In this document: positions 19,702-27,782 of the stretch, piece after piece
Numbering within the stretch: position 1 is the first letter of the stretch
Layout: each line of letters opens with the position of its first letter
Assembly (NCBI RefSeq): GCF_014161445.1
Contig: NZ_JABBXA010000026.1
Location: 54,032-118,031, forward strand
Origin: Microbispora sp. H13382
Lineage (GTDB): Bacteria; Actinomycetota; Actinomycetes; Streptosporangiales; Streptosporangiaceae
Direction: 5' to 3'
Length of the DNA stretch: 64,000 nt
The notes under the pieces: generated by a model
What the model was told of the DNA's origin: nothing
Seen by the model: only the letters and a program-made list of their open reading frames with translations
Database searches by the model: none
Translations under genes and position numbers: made by a program

Positions 19702-21243
19702 TCAGCCGGCGGGCTTGCCGAACCAGCGGGAGAGGTGGTCGTCCAGGTCCTGCTGATCGTCGCCGATCCAGGCGATGTGGCCGTCGGGGCGTAGCAGGAC
19801 GCACGGAACATCCAGTGCCGCAGTGGGATCCGCGAGGTAGTCCACCCGGTCCGACCAGCGGTCGGCGGTCAGGCGTTCGGTGCGGTCCAGCAGCAGGCCG
19901 CGGCCGCGATGCAGCAGAGCGTAGAGGTGCCCCTGTTTCACGTCGATGTCGCGCAGGCGGCGGCCGAGCAGGTCGGGGCCTTCGCCGAAGTCGTAGCGGA
20001 TGCCGGTCGCGGTGATCTTTTCGATCAGGTAGCGGTTCACCTCGTCGAAGTCCATCAGTTCGGTGAGCAGCCTGCGTACGGCCCGCGGGCCCGGTTCGGC
20101 GGACAGCAGTTCCATCTGGGCGCGGGTGTTGTCCAGCACGTCCTCGGCGACCGGATGACGTTCGGCCTGGTAGGTGTCCAGCAGTGTTTCCGGGGCCCAG
20201 CCGCGGATCTGTCCGGCCAGTTTCCAGCCGAGGTTGAACGCGTCCTGAACGCCCAGGTTGAGGCCCTGTCCGCCGATGGGCGGATGGATGTGCGCCGCAT
20301 CGCCGGCCAGCAGCACCCGCCCGGCCTGATAACGTTCGGCCAGCCGGGTGGCATCCCCGAAGCGGGACAACCAGCGCGGGGAGTGCACGCCGAAATCGGT
20401 TCCGGCGATCGCCCGCAACTGTTGTTTGAAATCTTCGAGGGTCGGCGGTTCCGCGCGGTCGCCGACTCCCGCGGCGGGGACCACGACGCTGTAGACCCCT
20501 GCGCCGAAGGGCCGGAGCCAGAACCGCTGATGGGTCTCGCGGGTCTCGGTCACCTTGGCGGCGATCTCCTCCTGCGACACGCCCACTTCCATCTCGCCCA
20601 TCAGCGTCTCGGTCTGTGAGGGCACGCCGGGAAAGCCGACGCCGAGCAGTTTGCGGACCGTACTGCGCCCGCCGTCACAGCCGACGAGATAGCGCGAACG
20701 CAGCTGTTCCCCGTCGGCCAGCTCGACGGTCACCCCCTCGTCGTCCTGCTCGAAACCGGCGACCGCGCAACCGCGCCGGACCTGCGCACCCAGTTCGAGC
20801 GCATGCTCTTCGAGCAGGCGCTCGATGACCGGCTGCGGGATGCCCAGCAGATAGGCGTACGGGGAATCCAGGCCCTTGGGGGCGGGTTTGGGGATGGCGG
20901 CGAAGAAACCGGCCGCCGGACGCTGTCGTCCATGCCGGAGAACGCGCTCCAGCAGTCCGCGCATCGCCATCAGCTCGAGACTGCGGATGTGCAGACCGAC
21001 TATGCGGACGAACGACTTCGGCTCGGTGTCCTTCTCCAGGACGAGCACCCGCACGTCGTGCAGCCGCAGTTCGGCGGCCAGCATCGCACCGGTCGGCCCG
21101 CACCCGGCGATGATCACGTCGAACATGAGGGGCGCGCGATCGGCGCCGGAGGCCGGCGACCGGGGTCCGGGGACGTCCCCCACGGTGGAGTCGCGCTCAA
21201 CCATGTCGTTCGACGACGGCTCGGCGGTGAACTGAGAGTCCAT
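19702..21243 (-). CDS. rox: Rox-like class A flavin monooxygenase (rifampicin monooxygenase family)
   Basis: 513 residues. The FAD fingerprint is MFDVIIAGCGPTGAMLAAEL, with the DG motif LVGCDGGRSTVRKLLG and the GD motif VLLAGDAAHIHPPIGGQGLN. Sequence and length from MFDVII (474 residues, ATG at 21126) match the Rox/Iri family, which hydroxylates and opens rifamycins; aromatic polyketide hydroxylases are close relatives, so the substrate is not certain. An ATG at 21243 with GAAAGG upstream would add a 39-residue polar N-terminal extension unusual for the family. The gene lies between two 54-bp direct repeats and may have arrived as a unit. I could not find a clear rifamycin-associated element upstream. 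Confidence 0.82.
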   Translation of the reverse strand: MDSQFTAEPSSNDMVERDSTVGDVPGPRSPASGADRAPLMFDVIIAGCGPTGAMLAAELRLHDVRVLVLEKDTEPKSFVRIVGLHIRSLELMAMRGLLERVLRHGRQRPAAGFFAAIPKPAPKGLDSPYAYLLGIPQPVIERLLEEHALELGAQVRRGCAVAGFEQDDEGVTVELADGEQLRSRYLVGCDGGRSTVRKLLGVGFPGVPSQTETLMGEMEVGVSQEEIAAKVTETRETHQRFWLRPFGAGVYSVVVPAAGVGDRAEPPTLEDFKQQLRAIAGTDFGVHSPRWLSRFGDATRLAERYQAGRVLLAGDAAHIHPPIGGQGLNLGVQDAFNLGWKLAGQIRGWAPETLLDTYQAERHPVAEDVLDNTRAQMELLSAEPGPRAVRRLLTELMDFDEVNRYLIEKITATGIRYDFGEGPDLLGRRLRDIDVKQGHLYALLHRGRGLLLDRTERLTADRWSDRVDYLADPTAALDVPCVLLRPDGHIAWIGDDQQDLDDHLSRWFGKPAG

Positions 21244-21477
21244 AGGTGTTGCCTTTCGGGAGTGCCTTGTTGGCGAGGCGCTCCTGGCGACACCTACGTC
21301 AATCGCCCGGCCGTGACGGGAAGGGGGAGCACCCACATCGATACAGCGTTCATGGGTCTCACCTCCTCGGGCGGTGTCACGGGCACCTGCAAACTACAAG
21401 CCCGGGCATCATCCCGTCGAGTCCTTTCCCAGCCACGTGATCGCTCCCGCCCGGGCGGTGGAGTTGACGATGCGCCG

Positions 21478-22674
21478 TCACGTCGCCGGCGGCGGCTCGG
21501 CGGCCTCCCGGCGCAGCCGCAGCTCGGCCGCGACCGCGCGTTCGCGCAGCTGGGCCGCCTCGGCCCGGGCCACGTCGAGCTGGGCACGCAGGTCGGCCAG
21601 TCGCGCCCGTTCCAGCGTCAGCTCCGCCTGGACGCGCTCCCGCTCCCCCGCCGCGGCCCTGGCGTCCTGCCCGGCCCGGGCCGCCTCCGCGTCCGCCGCA
21701 CCGGCGCGTGCCTCGGACTGCGCCGCCTCCGCGCGCAGCCGGGCGGCCTCCGCGACGGCCTGCTCGCGGGCCGCCTCGGCCGCCTGGGCCCGGGCCAGCC
21801 CCCGGTCACGCTCGTCGTTGGCCTGCGCCACGGCCCGGTCGCGTTCGGCCTCCGCCCGCGCGACCGCGCGGTCGCGTTCGGCCTCGGCCGCCTGGGCCCG
21901 GGCAAGCGCGGCGGCGCTGGCCTGCTCGGCCTCCCGATGCGCGCGGCGCGCCAGCTCGGCCTCCGCCCGCGCCGCCCGCACGTCGGCCTGCGCCGCGTCG
22001 CGTTCCTGAACGGCCTGCTCGGCCTGCTCCCGCGCCGCCCGCACGTCGGCCGCGGCCCGGTCCACCCGCTCGGCCAGTTCGCGTACGGCCTGCTCGCGGG
22101 CGGCTTCGGCGATCTCGGCCCGGCGGGTGGCCTGGTCGGCCTCCTGCCTGGCCCGGCGTTCCGTGCTCGCCGCCTCCCGCAGCGCGGCCAGGGCCTGCTC
22201 GCGTGCGGTCTCCGCGTCGGCGAAGGCCGTGTCGCGCTCGGTGTAGGCCTCCTGCGTCCGGCGGCGTGCCTCCTCCGCCTCCCGGCGGGCCTCCTCGGCG
22301 GCCTCGCGGGCCAGCCGTACCTGCTCCAGGGCCTGCTCGCGCTCGGCGCGGGCGATGGCGACGCTCGTGTGCGCCTCGGCCTGGATCGCGCTCAGTTTCG
22401 CCTCGACTCCCGCCGGGCTCAGCTCTTCGGCGAGCACCCGCGCCAGCGGCTCGATCGCCGCCGCCAGGCCCTTCTCCATGCGTTCGTACAGGTCCTCCAC
22501 CCGCGCCAGCGCGCCCTCCAGGCCCGGCGTGGCGCGGCGCAGCTCCCGCTCCCTCTTGGCCGCCGCCTGGCAGTCGCCGTCCGGGCAGTACTCCCGCGGC
22601 CTGCCCCGCCGTACCGGCTGCTCGATGGGCGCGCCGCAGTGCTTGCACGCGGTGATGGTCACGGAGCTCGTCAC
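21478..22674 (-). CDS. zinc-ribbon plus long coiled-coil protein
   Basis: 398 residues. The N-terminus has a Cys cluster (CKHCGAPIEQP...REYCPDGDCQ) likely to bind zinc. After a helical region (residues 40-100), residues 100 to the end are continuous Ala/Glu/Arg-rich coiled coil with near-repeats such as AERDRAVARAEAERDRAV. The architecture is reminiscent of KfrA-like or filament-type DNA-binding proteins, but I do not recognise a specific family. No membrane segment or signal peptide is seen, so it is probably a cytoplasmic, DNA-associated or scaffold protein. A 54-bp segment of it is duplicated at 19618-19671. Confidence 0.7.
   Translation of the reverse strand: MTSSVTITACKHCGAPIEQPVRRGRPREYCPDGDCQAAAKRERELRRATPGLEGALARVEDLYERMEKGLAAAIEPLARVLAEELSPAGVEAKLSAIQAEAHTSVAIARAEREQALEQVRLAREAAEEARREAEEARRRTQEAYTERDTAFADAETAREQALAALREAASTERRARQEADQATRRAEIAEAAREQAVRELAERVDRAAADVRAAREQAEQAVQERDAAQADVRAARAEAELARRAHREAEQASAAALARAQAAEAERDRAVARAEAERDRAVAQANDERDRGLARAQAAEAAREQAVAEAARLRAEAAQSEARAGAADAEAARAGQDARAAAGERERVQAELTLERARLADLRAQLDVARAEAAQLRERAVAAELRLRREAAEPPPAT
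21602..21655. repeat. 54-bp direct repeat, copy B (inside the coiled-coil gene)
   Basis: Source copy of the repeat at 19618-19671, located near the C-terminal end of the coiled-coil protein gene and in frame with it. Separation of the two copies is 1984 bp, enclosing the monooxygenase gene. Confidence 0.88.
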
Positions 22675-22933
22675 GGCCGCCCAGCCTAGCGACTTTCTGA
22701 TTTTCTGGAAATAGAAAATAGAAACTGCTCATCCGTTGCGTCACGCCGTCAGGCGGATCACTTGGGAGATGGGTAATTCTCGCAAGCTATCGAAACCGGT
22801 CCGCGCCGGGCGCCCGACAGGCCGCCACCGGTCCCGGCCTCGTGAGAGTCCACCCGGATCTGTGCGAGCGTCGCCGCCTTCCGAAGACGCGACGATAAGC
22901 TCTGCGTCGCGGCGAGAGATTTCTCCAGGGCCG

Positions 22934-22960
22934 TGTCGATCCGCGGGCCGCTCGTTCGAC
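22934..22960 (+). promoter_or_regulatory. predicted ECF42-type promoter of module 1
   Basis: TGTCGA (22934-22939), 17-bp spacer, CGAC (22957-22960), 50 bp before the ATG of the DGPF gene at 23010. The same arrangement precedes the other two DGPF/ECF42 modules in this window. It agrees with the ECF42 promoter consensus as I recall it (TGTCGA at -35, CGA/TC at -10). The rest of the gap from 22675 shows nothing else that I recognise. Confidence 0.7.
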
Positions 22961-23009
22961 GTGTGGGTGCGAGGGCCGAGAGGCGGCCCCGCCGGACGAG
23001 GAGAACGCG

Positions 23010-23381
23010 ATGCCGAAGTACCTGCTGATCATGCGGGGCACCGACGAGTCGAACGCGGCCATGATGGCCGACATCGACGAGATGATGGCCACGACCCGCC
23101 AGTTCATCGAGGAGATGGTCAAGGCAGGCGTTCTCCTCGCGGCGGAAGGGCTGGACGATCCGGGCCAGGGCGTCGTGGTCGACTTCAGCGGCGAGGCCCC
23201 GGTGGTCACGGACGGGCCGTACGGCGAGACCAAGGAACTGTTCGGGGGCTTCTTCCTGCTGGACGTCGCCTCGAAACAGGAGGCGGTCGAGTGGGCCAAG
23301 CGGGTCCCGGCGGCCCCCGGGTCCAAGATCGAGGTCCGGCGGGTGCCCGGGAGCGACGAGGTCCCGCAGGTCGACAAGTGA
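23010..23381 (+). CDS. DGPF-domain (YCII-fold) protein, module 1
   Basis: 123-residue protein of the YCII/DGPF family: MPKYLLIMRGTDESNAAMMA, then the name-giving motif as VVTDGPYGETKELFGGFFLL, and an EAVEWAKR helix. These small proteins adopt a ferredoxin-like fold. They are almost always encoded beside ECF42 sigma factors, and their biochemical role is unsettled. A strong ribosome site (GAGGAGAA) precedes the ATG. It is the first gene of a DGPF-ECF42-VOC unit, with an ECF42-type promoter 50 bp upstream. Confidence 0.9.
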   Translation: MPKYLLIMRGTDESNAAMMADIDEMMATTRQFIEEMVKAGVLLAAEGLDDPGQGVVVDFSGEAPVVTDGPYGETKELFGGFFLLDVASKQEAVEWAKRVPAAPGSKIEVRRVPGSDEVPQVDK

Positions 23382-23424
23382 TCCCTATGGACTGGGCCGG
23401 GCGCGAGAGCAACGGTCGGATGTG

Positions 23425-24651
23425 ATGGGTACGGCCGATGTCGAGGCCGTCTGGCGGATCGAGTCGGCGCGGATCGTCGCCGCGCTGACCCGGTTCACCG
23501 GCGATTTCGGGCTGGCCGAGGACGCGGCCCAGGAGGCGGTGGCCGAGGCGCTGGTGTCGTGGCCGCTCGACTCTCCGGTGAACCCGGCCGGCTGGCTGAT
23601 GGCCACGGCCCGACGGCGGGCGATCGACGCGATCCGCCGCCGGACCGCCCTCCAGGATCGATACGCCCTGCTGGCGGCCGAATCGCCGGTTGAATCGGCG
23701 GTTGACGAGGAGATCGATCCCGACAGGATCGATGACGACGTGCTGGCGCTGATGTTCGTCAGCTGCCACCCGGTGCTCTCCCCCGAAGCCCGGGTGGCGC
23801 TGACCCTGCGCGTGGTCGGCGGCCTGTCCAGCGAGGAGATCGCCCGCGCGTTCCTCGTATCCGTGCCGACCGTGCAGGCCCGCATCACCCGGGGCAAGAA
23901 AACGATCGCGGCGGCCGGGGTGCCGTTCGAGCTGCCACCGGCCGCCGAGCGCCGGGAGCGGCTGAGCGGCGTGCTCAGCGTCCTCTACGTGATCTTCACC
24001 GAGGGGTCGACGGCCACGTCGGGCGACCGGCTGCTGCGCCCCGACCTCGCGTACGAGGCGATCCGGCTGACCCGCACGCTGGCCGCGCTGCAGCCGGACG
24101 AGCCGGAGGTGCACGGCCTGCTGGCGTTGTGCGAGCTGACCGCCGCGCGCTTCCCGGCCCGGACCGGCCCGGACGGTTCGCCGGTCCTGCTCGACGAGCA
24201 GGACCGGCGGCGGTGGGACTTCTCGGCGATTCACCGCGGGCTGGCCGCGCTGGCCAAGGCGTCGACTCGCGGCCTCGGCCCCTACGGCCTGCAGGCCGCG
24301 ATCGCCGCCACCCACGCGTCGGCGCCCTCGGTAGAGGCGACCGATTGGGACCGGATCGTGGTGCTCTACGAGGCACTCGGCCGGATCGCACCCTCGCCGG
24401 TGGTCGAGCTCAACCGGGCCGTCGCCGTTGCCATGGCGTCGGGCCCGGCGCAGGCCCTGGCCATCGTGGACGAGCTGATCGCCTCGGACCGGCTCCCCGG
24501 TTCGCATCTGGTCCCGTCCGTACGCGGTGAGCTGCTGGCCCGACTCGGACGGCGGCCGGAAGCGCGCGCCGAGCTGGAGCTGGCGGCCCGGCTGTGCGCC
24601 AACCAGCGCGAACGCTCAGTGCTGCTGCGCAAGGCGGCCACGCTGAGCTGA
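23425..24651 (+). CDS. ECF42-group RNA polymerase sigma factor, module 1
   Basis: 408 residues. Sigma-2 (AVWRIESARIVAALTRFTGD, AQEAVAEAL, ATARRRAIDAIRRR) and sigma-4 (ARVALTLRVVGGLSSEEIARAF, VQARITRGKKTI) are followed by a C-terminal extension of about 220 residues (YVIFTEGSTATSGD, EPEVHGLLALCELTAARFPAR, VVELNRAVAVAMASGP). That TPR-like extension, together with the DGPF gene 43 bp upstream, defines ECF42. No anti-sigma factor is expected, since the extension takes over control. Start at ATG 23425 (a GTG directly before it is also possible). It probably reads the TGTCGA-N17-CGAC promoter of its own unit. Confidence 0.9.
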   Translation: MGTADVEAVWRIESARIVAALTRFTGDFGLAEDAAQEAVAEALVSWPLDSPVNPAGWLMATARRRAIDAIRRRTALQDRYALLAAESPVESAVDEEIDPDRIDDDVLALMFVSCHPVLSPEARVALTLRVVGGLSSEEIARAFLVSVPTVQARITRGKKTIAAAGVPFELPPAAERRERLSGVLSVLYVIFTEGSTATSGDRLLRPDLAYEAIRLTRTLAALQPDEPEVHGLLALCELTAARFPARTGPDGSPVLLDEQDRRRWDFSAIHRGLAALAKASTRGLGPYGLQAAIAATHASAPSVEATDWDRIVVLYEALGRIAPSPVVELNRAVAVAMASGPAQALAIVDELIASDRLPGSHLVPSVRGELLARLGRRPEARAELELAARLCANQRERSVLLRKAATLS

Positions 24652-24681
24652 CTTCTCCGGCTCGGCCATAGGGTTGGCGGC

Positions 24682-25422
24682 ATGCCGCTGCGACTTGTTC
24701 AGGTGAATTTCAAGGCTCGGGATGACGCGGCGCTCGGCCGGTTCTGGGCGGAGGCGCTCGGCTGGGGTGTCTCCAGCGAGGGACCCGGCGTGACCAACGT
24801 CGAACCCGTGGGCTTCGCCTGGCCGGACCCCACCGCCGTCTGCGTCGACGTCGTCACCGTTCCGGACCCCGAGACGGTGAGGTATCGCGTGCACCTCGAT
24901 CTCGCCACCACCTCCGCGGCCCATCAGACGGAGTTGGTGGCGCGTCTGAAGGAGCTTGGTGCGACGCCGGCCGACGTGGGCCAGGGCGAGGTCCCGTGGA
25001 CGGTTCTGGCCGACCCGGAGGGCAACGTGTTCTGCGTGCTGGAGCCCCGGGAGGTCTACCGGGACACCGGGCCGATCGCCGCGGTCGTGGTTCACTGCGC
25101 CGACCCGCGGGCCATGGCCCGGTTCTGGGGCGAGGCGGTGGACTGGACCGTGCACGAGGTGACCGACGATCACGCGAGGCTGCGCTCCGCCAAGGGCGTC
25201 GGGCCCTATCTCGAGTTCCTCCGCGCAACGCCCGGCGTGGCGACCGCGTGGACCCGCGTCCATCTCGACGTGCTGCCCCACCCCGGAGACGATCAGGCGG
25301 CGGAGGTGGCCCGGCTACGGGCCCTCGGCGCGACGCTCGCCGACGTCGGCCAGGGCGACGTCCCGTGGATCGTCCTCGCCGACCCGGAGGGCAACGAGTT
25401 CTGCGTCCTCGGCCCGAGCTGA
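24682..25422 (+). CDS. tandem VOC-domain protein
   Basis: 246 residues consisting of two VOC halves of about 120 residues each, both ending in near-identical stretches (VPWTVLADPEGNVFCVLEP and VPWIVLADPEGNEFCVLGP). Each half carries a FWAEALGW- or FWGEAVDW-type first helix. The internal duplication gives one full barrel-like active site in a single chain. The substrate is unknown. The gene starts 30 bp after the ECF42 gene and is likely a target co-transcribed with the sigma factor. Confidence 0.82.
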   Translation: MPLRLVQVNFKARDDAALGRFWAEALGWGVSSEGPGVTNVEPVGFAWPDPTAVCVDVVTVPDPETVRYRVHLDLATTSAAHQTELVARLKELGATPADVGQGEVPWTVLADPEGNVFCVLEPREVYRDTGPIAAVVVHCADPRAMARFWGEAVDWTVHEVTDDHARLRSAKGVGPYLEFLRATPGVATAWTRVHLDVLPHPGDDQAAEVARLRALGATLADVGQGDVPWIVLADPEGNEFCVLGPS

Positions 25423-25487
25423 CGCGAGGCCTCGTCAGGATCGAACGGATGCGGGCCCCGGCAGGCCGCGCGTACCGACGGTGCCGG

Positions 25488-25973
25488 TCACTGAGTCACC
25501 TTCTGGAGGAACTCGCCCACGTTGACCGCGGTCCTGCTGATCTTCTCTTCGAGCGTGAGCGACTCGGGCATCCGCCCGCCGGGCCCGACGTCCTTCTTGC
25601 CGCGCAAATACAGGGAGCAGGCCAGGTCGGTGCAGACGTAGACGCCCACGGAGTTGCCGTTGCCGCCGGCGCGGCGGGCCGTCATCAGCGACACGCCGTC
25701 GCCGCTATGGGTGGTCAGGCAGAGCGAGCACATGCTGCGCCGCACGTGTCCGGCATTGGAAGTGGCCCGCCGCAGCGCCACCCCGACCAGCCGGTCCCCC
25801 TGCTCGGCGACCAGATAGGCACGGCCCGGGGACGCGGGGTCCTGCCAGCCCAGGAAGTCCAGGTCGTCCCAGGGCCGCGCATCCAGGTCCCTCGGTACGG
25901 CGAGGCGTTTGGCTTCGCCCTTGGTGCAGTTGACGAACGAGGCGCGGATCTCGCGCTCGGCGATTGGCTTCAT
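25488..25973 (-). CDS. FBP-domain treble-clef zinc-finger protein
   Basis: 161 residues. Start MKPIAEREIRASFVNCTKGE at ATG 25973, with DLDFLGWQDPASPGRAYLVAE in the middle. A Cys pair MCSLCLTTH and a later CTDLACSLYLRG complete a treble-clef zinc site. This matches the C-terminal domain of the elongation factor G-binding (fusidic acid resistance, FusB-like) family, found alone in actinomycetes. It may bind EF-G and free stalled ribosomes; this is inferred from the family. It is divergent from the TetR gene at 26056, and the 15-bp palindrome between them may regulate both. Confidence 0.8.
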   Translation of the reverse strand: MKPIAEREIRASFVNCTKGEAKRLAVPRDLDARPWDDLDFLGWQDPASPGRAYLVAEQGDRLVGVALRRATSNAGHVRRSMCSLCLTTHSGDGVSLMTARRAGGNGNSVGVYVCTDLACSLYLRGKKDVGPGGRMPESLTLEEKISRTAVNVGEFLQKVTQ

Positions 25974-26024
25974 AGGATTCAAGCTATCCACTGCCACTTC
26001 TAAGGGCAATCGATTAAGCTTTTA

Positions 26025-26039
26025 CCTAGGAGTCCTAGG
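26025..26039. promoter_or_regulatory. TetR-type operator (15-bp palindrome)
   Basis: Perfect palindrome CCTAGGA-G-TCCTAGG, 17 bp upstream of the tetR ATG and about 52 bp upstream of the divergent FBP gene start. Position and symmetry fit autoregulation by the adjacent TetR protein. Confidence 0.65.
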
Positions 26040-26055
26040 AAGAGAAGGATGGCGG

Positions 26056-26652
26056 ATGGCACGAGCCGGGGTGACGGCCGAGCGGCTGACCGAGGCGGCG
26101 GCGGAACTGGCCGACGAGGTGGGGCTGGAGAACCTGACGGTCTCGGAGCTGGCGCGCAGGTTCGGCGTGAAGGACGCCAGTCTGTACTCGCACATCAGGA
26201 ACGCCCACGAGCTGCGGGTCCGGGTGGCCGGGCTGGCCCTGGCCGAGCTCGCCGACCTGGCCGCGGCGGCGCTGGCCGGACGGGCGGGCAAGGACGCGCT
26301 GGTCGCCTTCGCCGGCACCTACCGCGACTACGCGAGGGAGCATCCGGGCAGGTACACGGCGATGCAGGTGGATCTCGACCCGGATACCGAGGCGGCGGGC
26401 GCGGCCCGGCGGCACTCCGACATGACGCGGGCGATCCTGCGCGGCTACTCGCTGGCGGAGCCCGACCAGACCGACGCGGTCCGGCTGCTGGGCAGCGTCT
26501 TCCACGGGTTCGTGAGTCTCGAGATGGCAGGCGGCTTCCGCCATCATCCGCGCGCCGCGGACGAGTCCTGGAGCCGGATGCTCGACACGATCGATGTCGC
26601 CCTGCGCAACTGGCCGGCCGAGCGCGCGGAGCCGGACGCGAGCCATGGCTGA
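26056..26652 (+). CDS. TetR-family regulator with WHG-type C-terminal domain
   Basis: 198 residues. The helix-turn-helix reads AAAELADEVGLENLTVSELARRFGVKDASLYSHIRNAHEL. The ligand domain has DYAREHPGRYTAMQ and LGSVFHGFVSLEMAGGF, typical of the TetR_C_33/WHG class. The ATG at 26056 has a GAAGGA ribosome site; the longer open frame upstream runs through the operator. It probably represses itself through the palindrome at 26025-26039. The convergent EamA gene ends 13 bp downstream. Confidence 0.87.
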   Translation: MARAGVTAERLTEAAAELADEVGLENLTVSELARRFGVKDASLYSHIRNAHELRVRVAGLALAELADLAAAALAGRAGKDALVAFAGTYRDYAREHPGRYTAMQVDLDPDTEAAGAARRHSDMTRAILRGYSLAEPDQTDAVRLLGSVFHGFVSLEMAGGFRHHPRAADESWSRMLDTIDVALRNWPAERAEPDASHG

Positions 26653-26664
26653 GGTGCGGGCCTG

Positions 26665-27309
26665 TCAGGCCATCGCGAGAAGGCCGACGGCGACGGCGGC
26701 GGCTCCCAGGCCGATCAGCTGGTTGCGGTGGATGCGTTCGGCGAGCACGCCGCGGGCGAGCAGGACCGTGCCGGCCGGGTAGAGGGCGGTGATCACGGCG
26801 ACGACGGTGAGGTCCCCGCTGCGTGCGGCGAGCAGGAACAACAGGTTCGCCACGGAGTCCAGCACGCCCGCGCCCGTAGGCGACGGGCGCGCCGCGCCCG
26901 CACCGTGTCCAGCGCTGACCAGCACCACCGCCACCGGCGCGAGTGGCAGGCCCACCACCGCGGCGGCGGCCAGGTGCTCGCCCTGCAGCAGCCCCACGCC
27001 GACGGGCAGCGCGGCGGACACCAGCGCGGTCACGGGCGGCAGCACGTTCATCGGGCCGATCGCCAGCGTGCGGTAGAGCAGGGCGAACGCCGCGGCCGAG
27101 GCGATCCCAGACGCGGCGCCCCAGCCCAGAGCCCCGCTGCTGAACGAGGCGCCGAGCAACGGCCACAGCAGCAGCTCGACCGCGAGACCGGCCGGGGCCG
27201 CGACCATCACGGTACGCAGCACATGAGCCTTACGGGCACCCAGACCGCCGAGGAAGTCGGCGCATCCATAAGCGAGAGAGCTGCCGAGGGCCAGCAGCAG
27301 AGCGATCAC
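26665..27309 (-). CDS. EamA/DMT-type transporter, seven to eight membrane helices
   Basis: 214 residues of almost entirely hydrophobic sequence with about seven or eight helices: ALLLALGSSLAYGCADFLGG at the start, FALLYRTLAIGPMNVLPPVT, VVLVSAGH and IGLGAAAVAVGLLAMA at the end. FLGG and the GPMNV segment are typical of EamA drug/metabolite exporters. Most family members have ten helices, so this is short but seems complete. The GTG at 27309 is chosen for its ribosome site AAAGGACG. It is convergent with the TetR gene, whose product may control it. The substrate is unknown. Confidence 0.78.
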   Translation of the reverse strand: MIALLLALGSSLAYGCADFLGGLGARKAHVLRTVMVAAPAGLAVELLLWPLLGASFSSGALGWGAASGIASAAAFALLYRTLAIGPMNVLPPVTALVSAALPVGVGLLQGEHLAAAAVVGLPLAPVAVVLVSAGHGAGAARPSPTGAGVLDSVANLLFLLAARSGDLTVVAVITALYPAGTVLLARGVLAERIHRNQLIGLGAAAVAVGLLAMA

Positions 27310-27782
27310 GGCACGTCCTTTACCACCGAAGACCGCGTCCGTGTCGTCTCGGCCGACGCCGTCGTGGCCGCCCGCGGCCGGCCGCCGGAATGCTTTCCCG
27401 CCCGTCCTTCGTCGCCGAACCTGAAAATCCGTCGGAAATGACATCGCGCGATGGGCGCAGGCGGCGGCCGCCGAATTTCGACCGGCCCCTATCGCCCGAA
27501 CTCGCCGGTCCGATCCTCCTTCGACGCGACTCGGCGCTGACGCCGTTTCCCTTCGTCCTCCTTGTTCTCCCCGATGCGGCATCGTCCGCGATATGCCGAT
27601 ATATGCCGCCAAACGAGGCAAATCGGAAAGGTTGTTGACAGTACGAGGGGGGCGCGCCATTTTGTCTAAGGAGCGATCCAGCAATTTACCTAAAGGTCGC
27701 TCTTTTTGCTTATAGAAAGGGCCGGAGCGGTTGGGGGACGTTCACGCCTTTCGCCATCGTCAACCACTGGAGGAACTCGCAT
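27310..27782 (+). promoter_or_regulatory. intergenic region with promoter and attenuator-like hairpin
   Basis: 473 bp without a supported gene, with lower GC than its surroundings. A perfect TTGACA lies at 27635-27640, but no clear -10 box is visible at the normal spacing. It is followed by a hairpin with arms GAGCGATCC (27671-27679) and GGTCGCTC (27695-27702) and a run of five T (27703-27707), shaped like an intrinsic terminator. It lies in the presumed 5' leader of the secreted protein gene at 27783, because the upstream EamA gene points the other way. It could be an attenuator. A second -10-like TATAGA follows at 27711. Confidence 0.5.

Noticed and set aside
21244..21477. Rifamycin-associated element upstream of the Rox-like gene
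   Set aside because: A partial inverted repeat near 21268-21283 (GCCTTG...CGAGGC) has mismatched arms and does not match the element as I remember it, so I did not call it.
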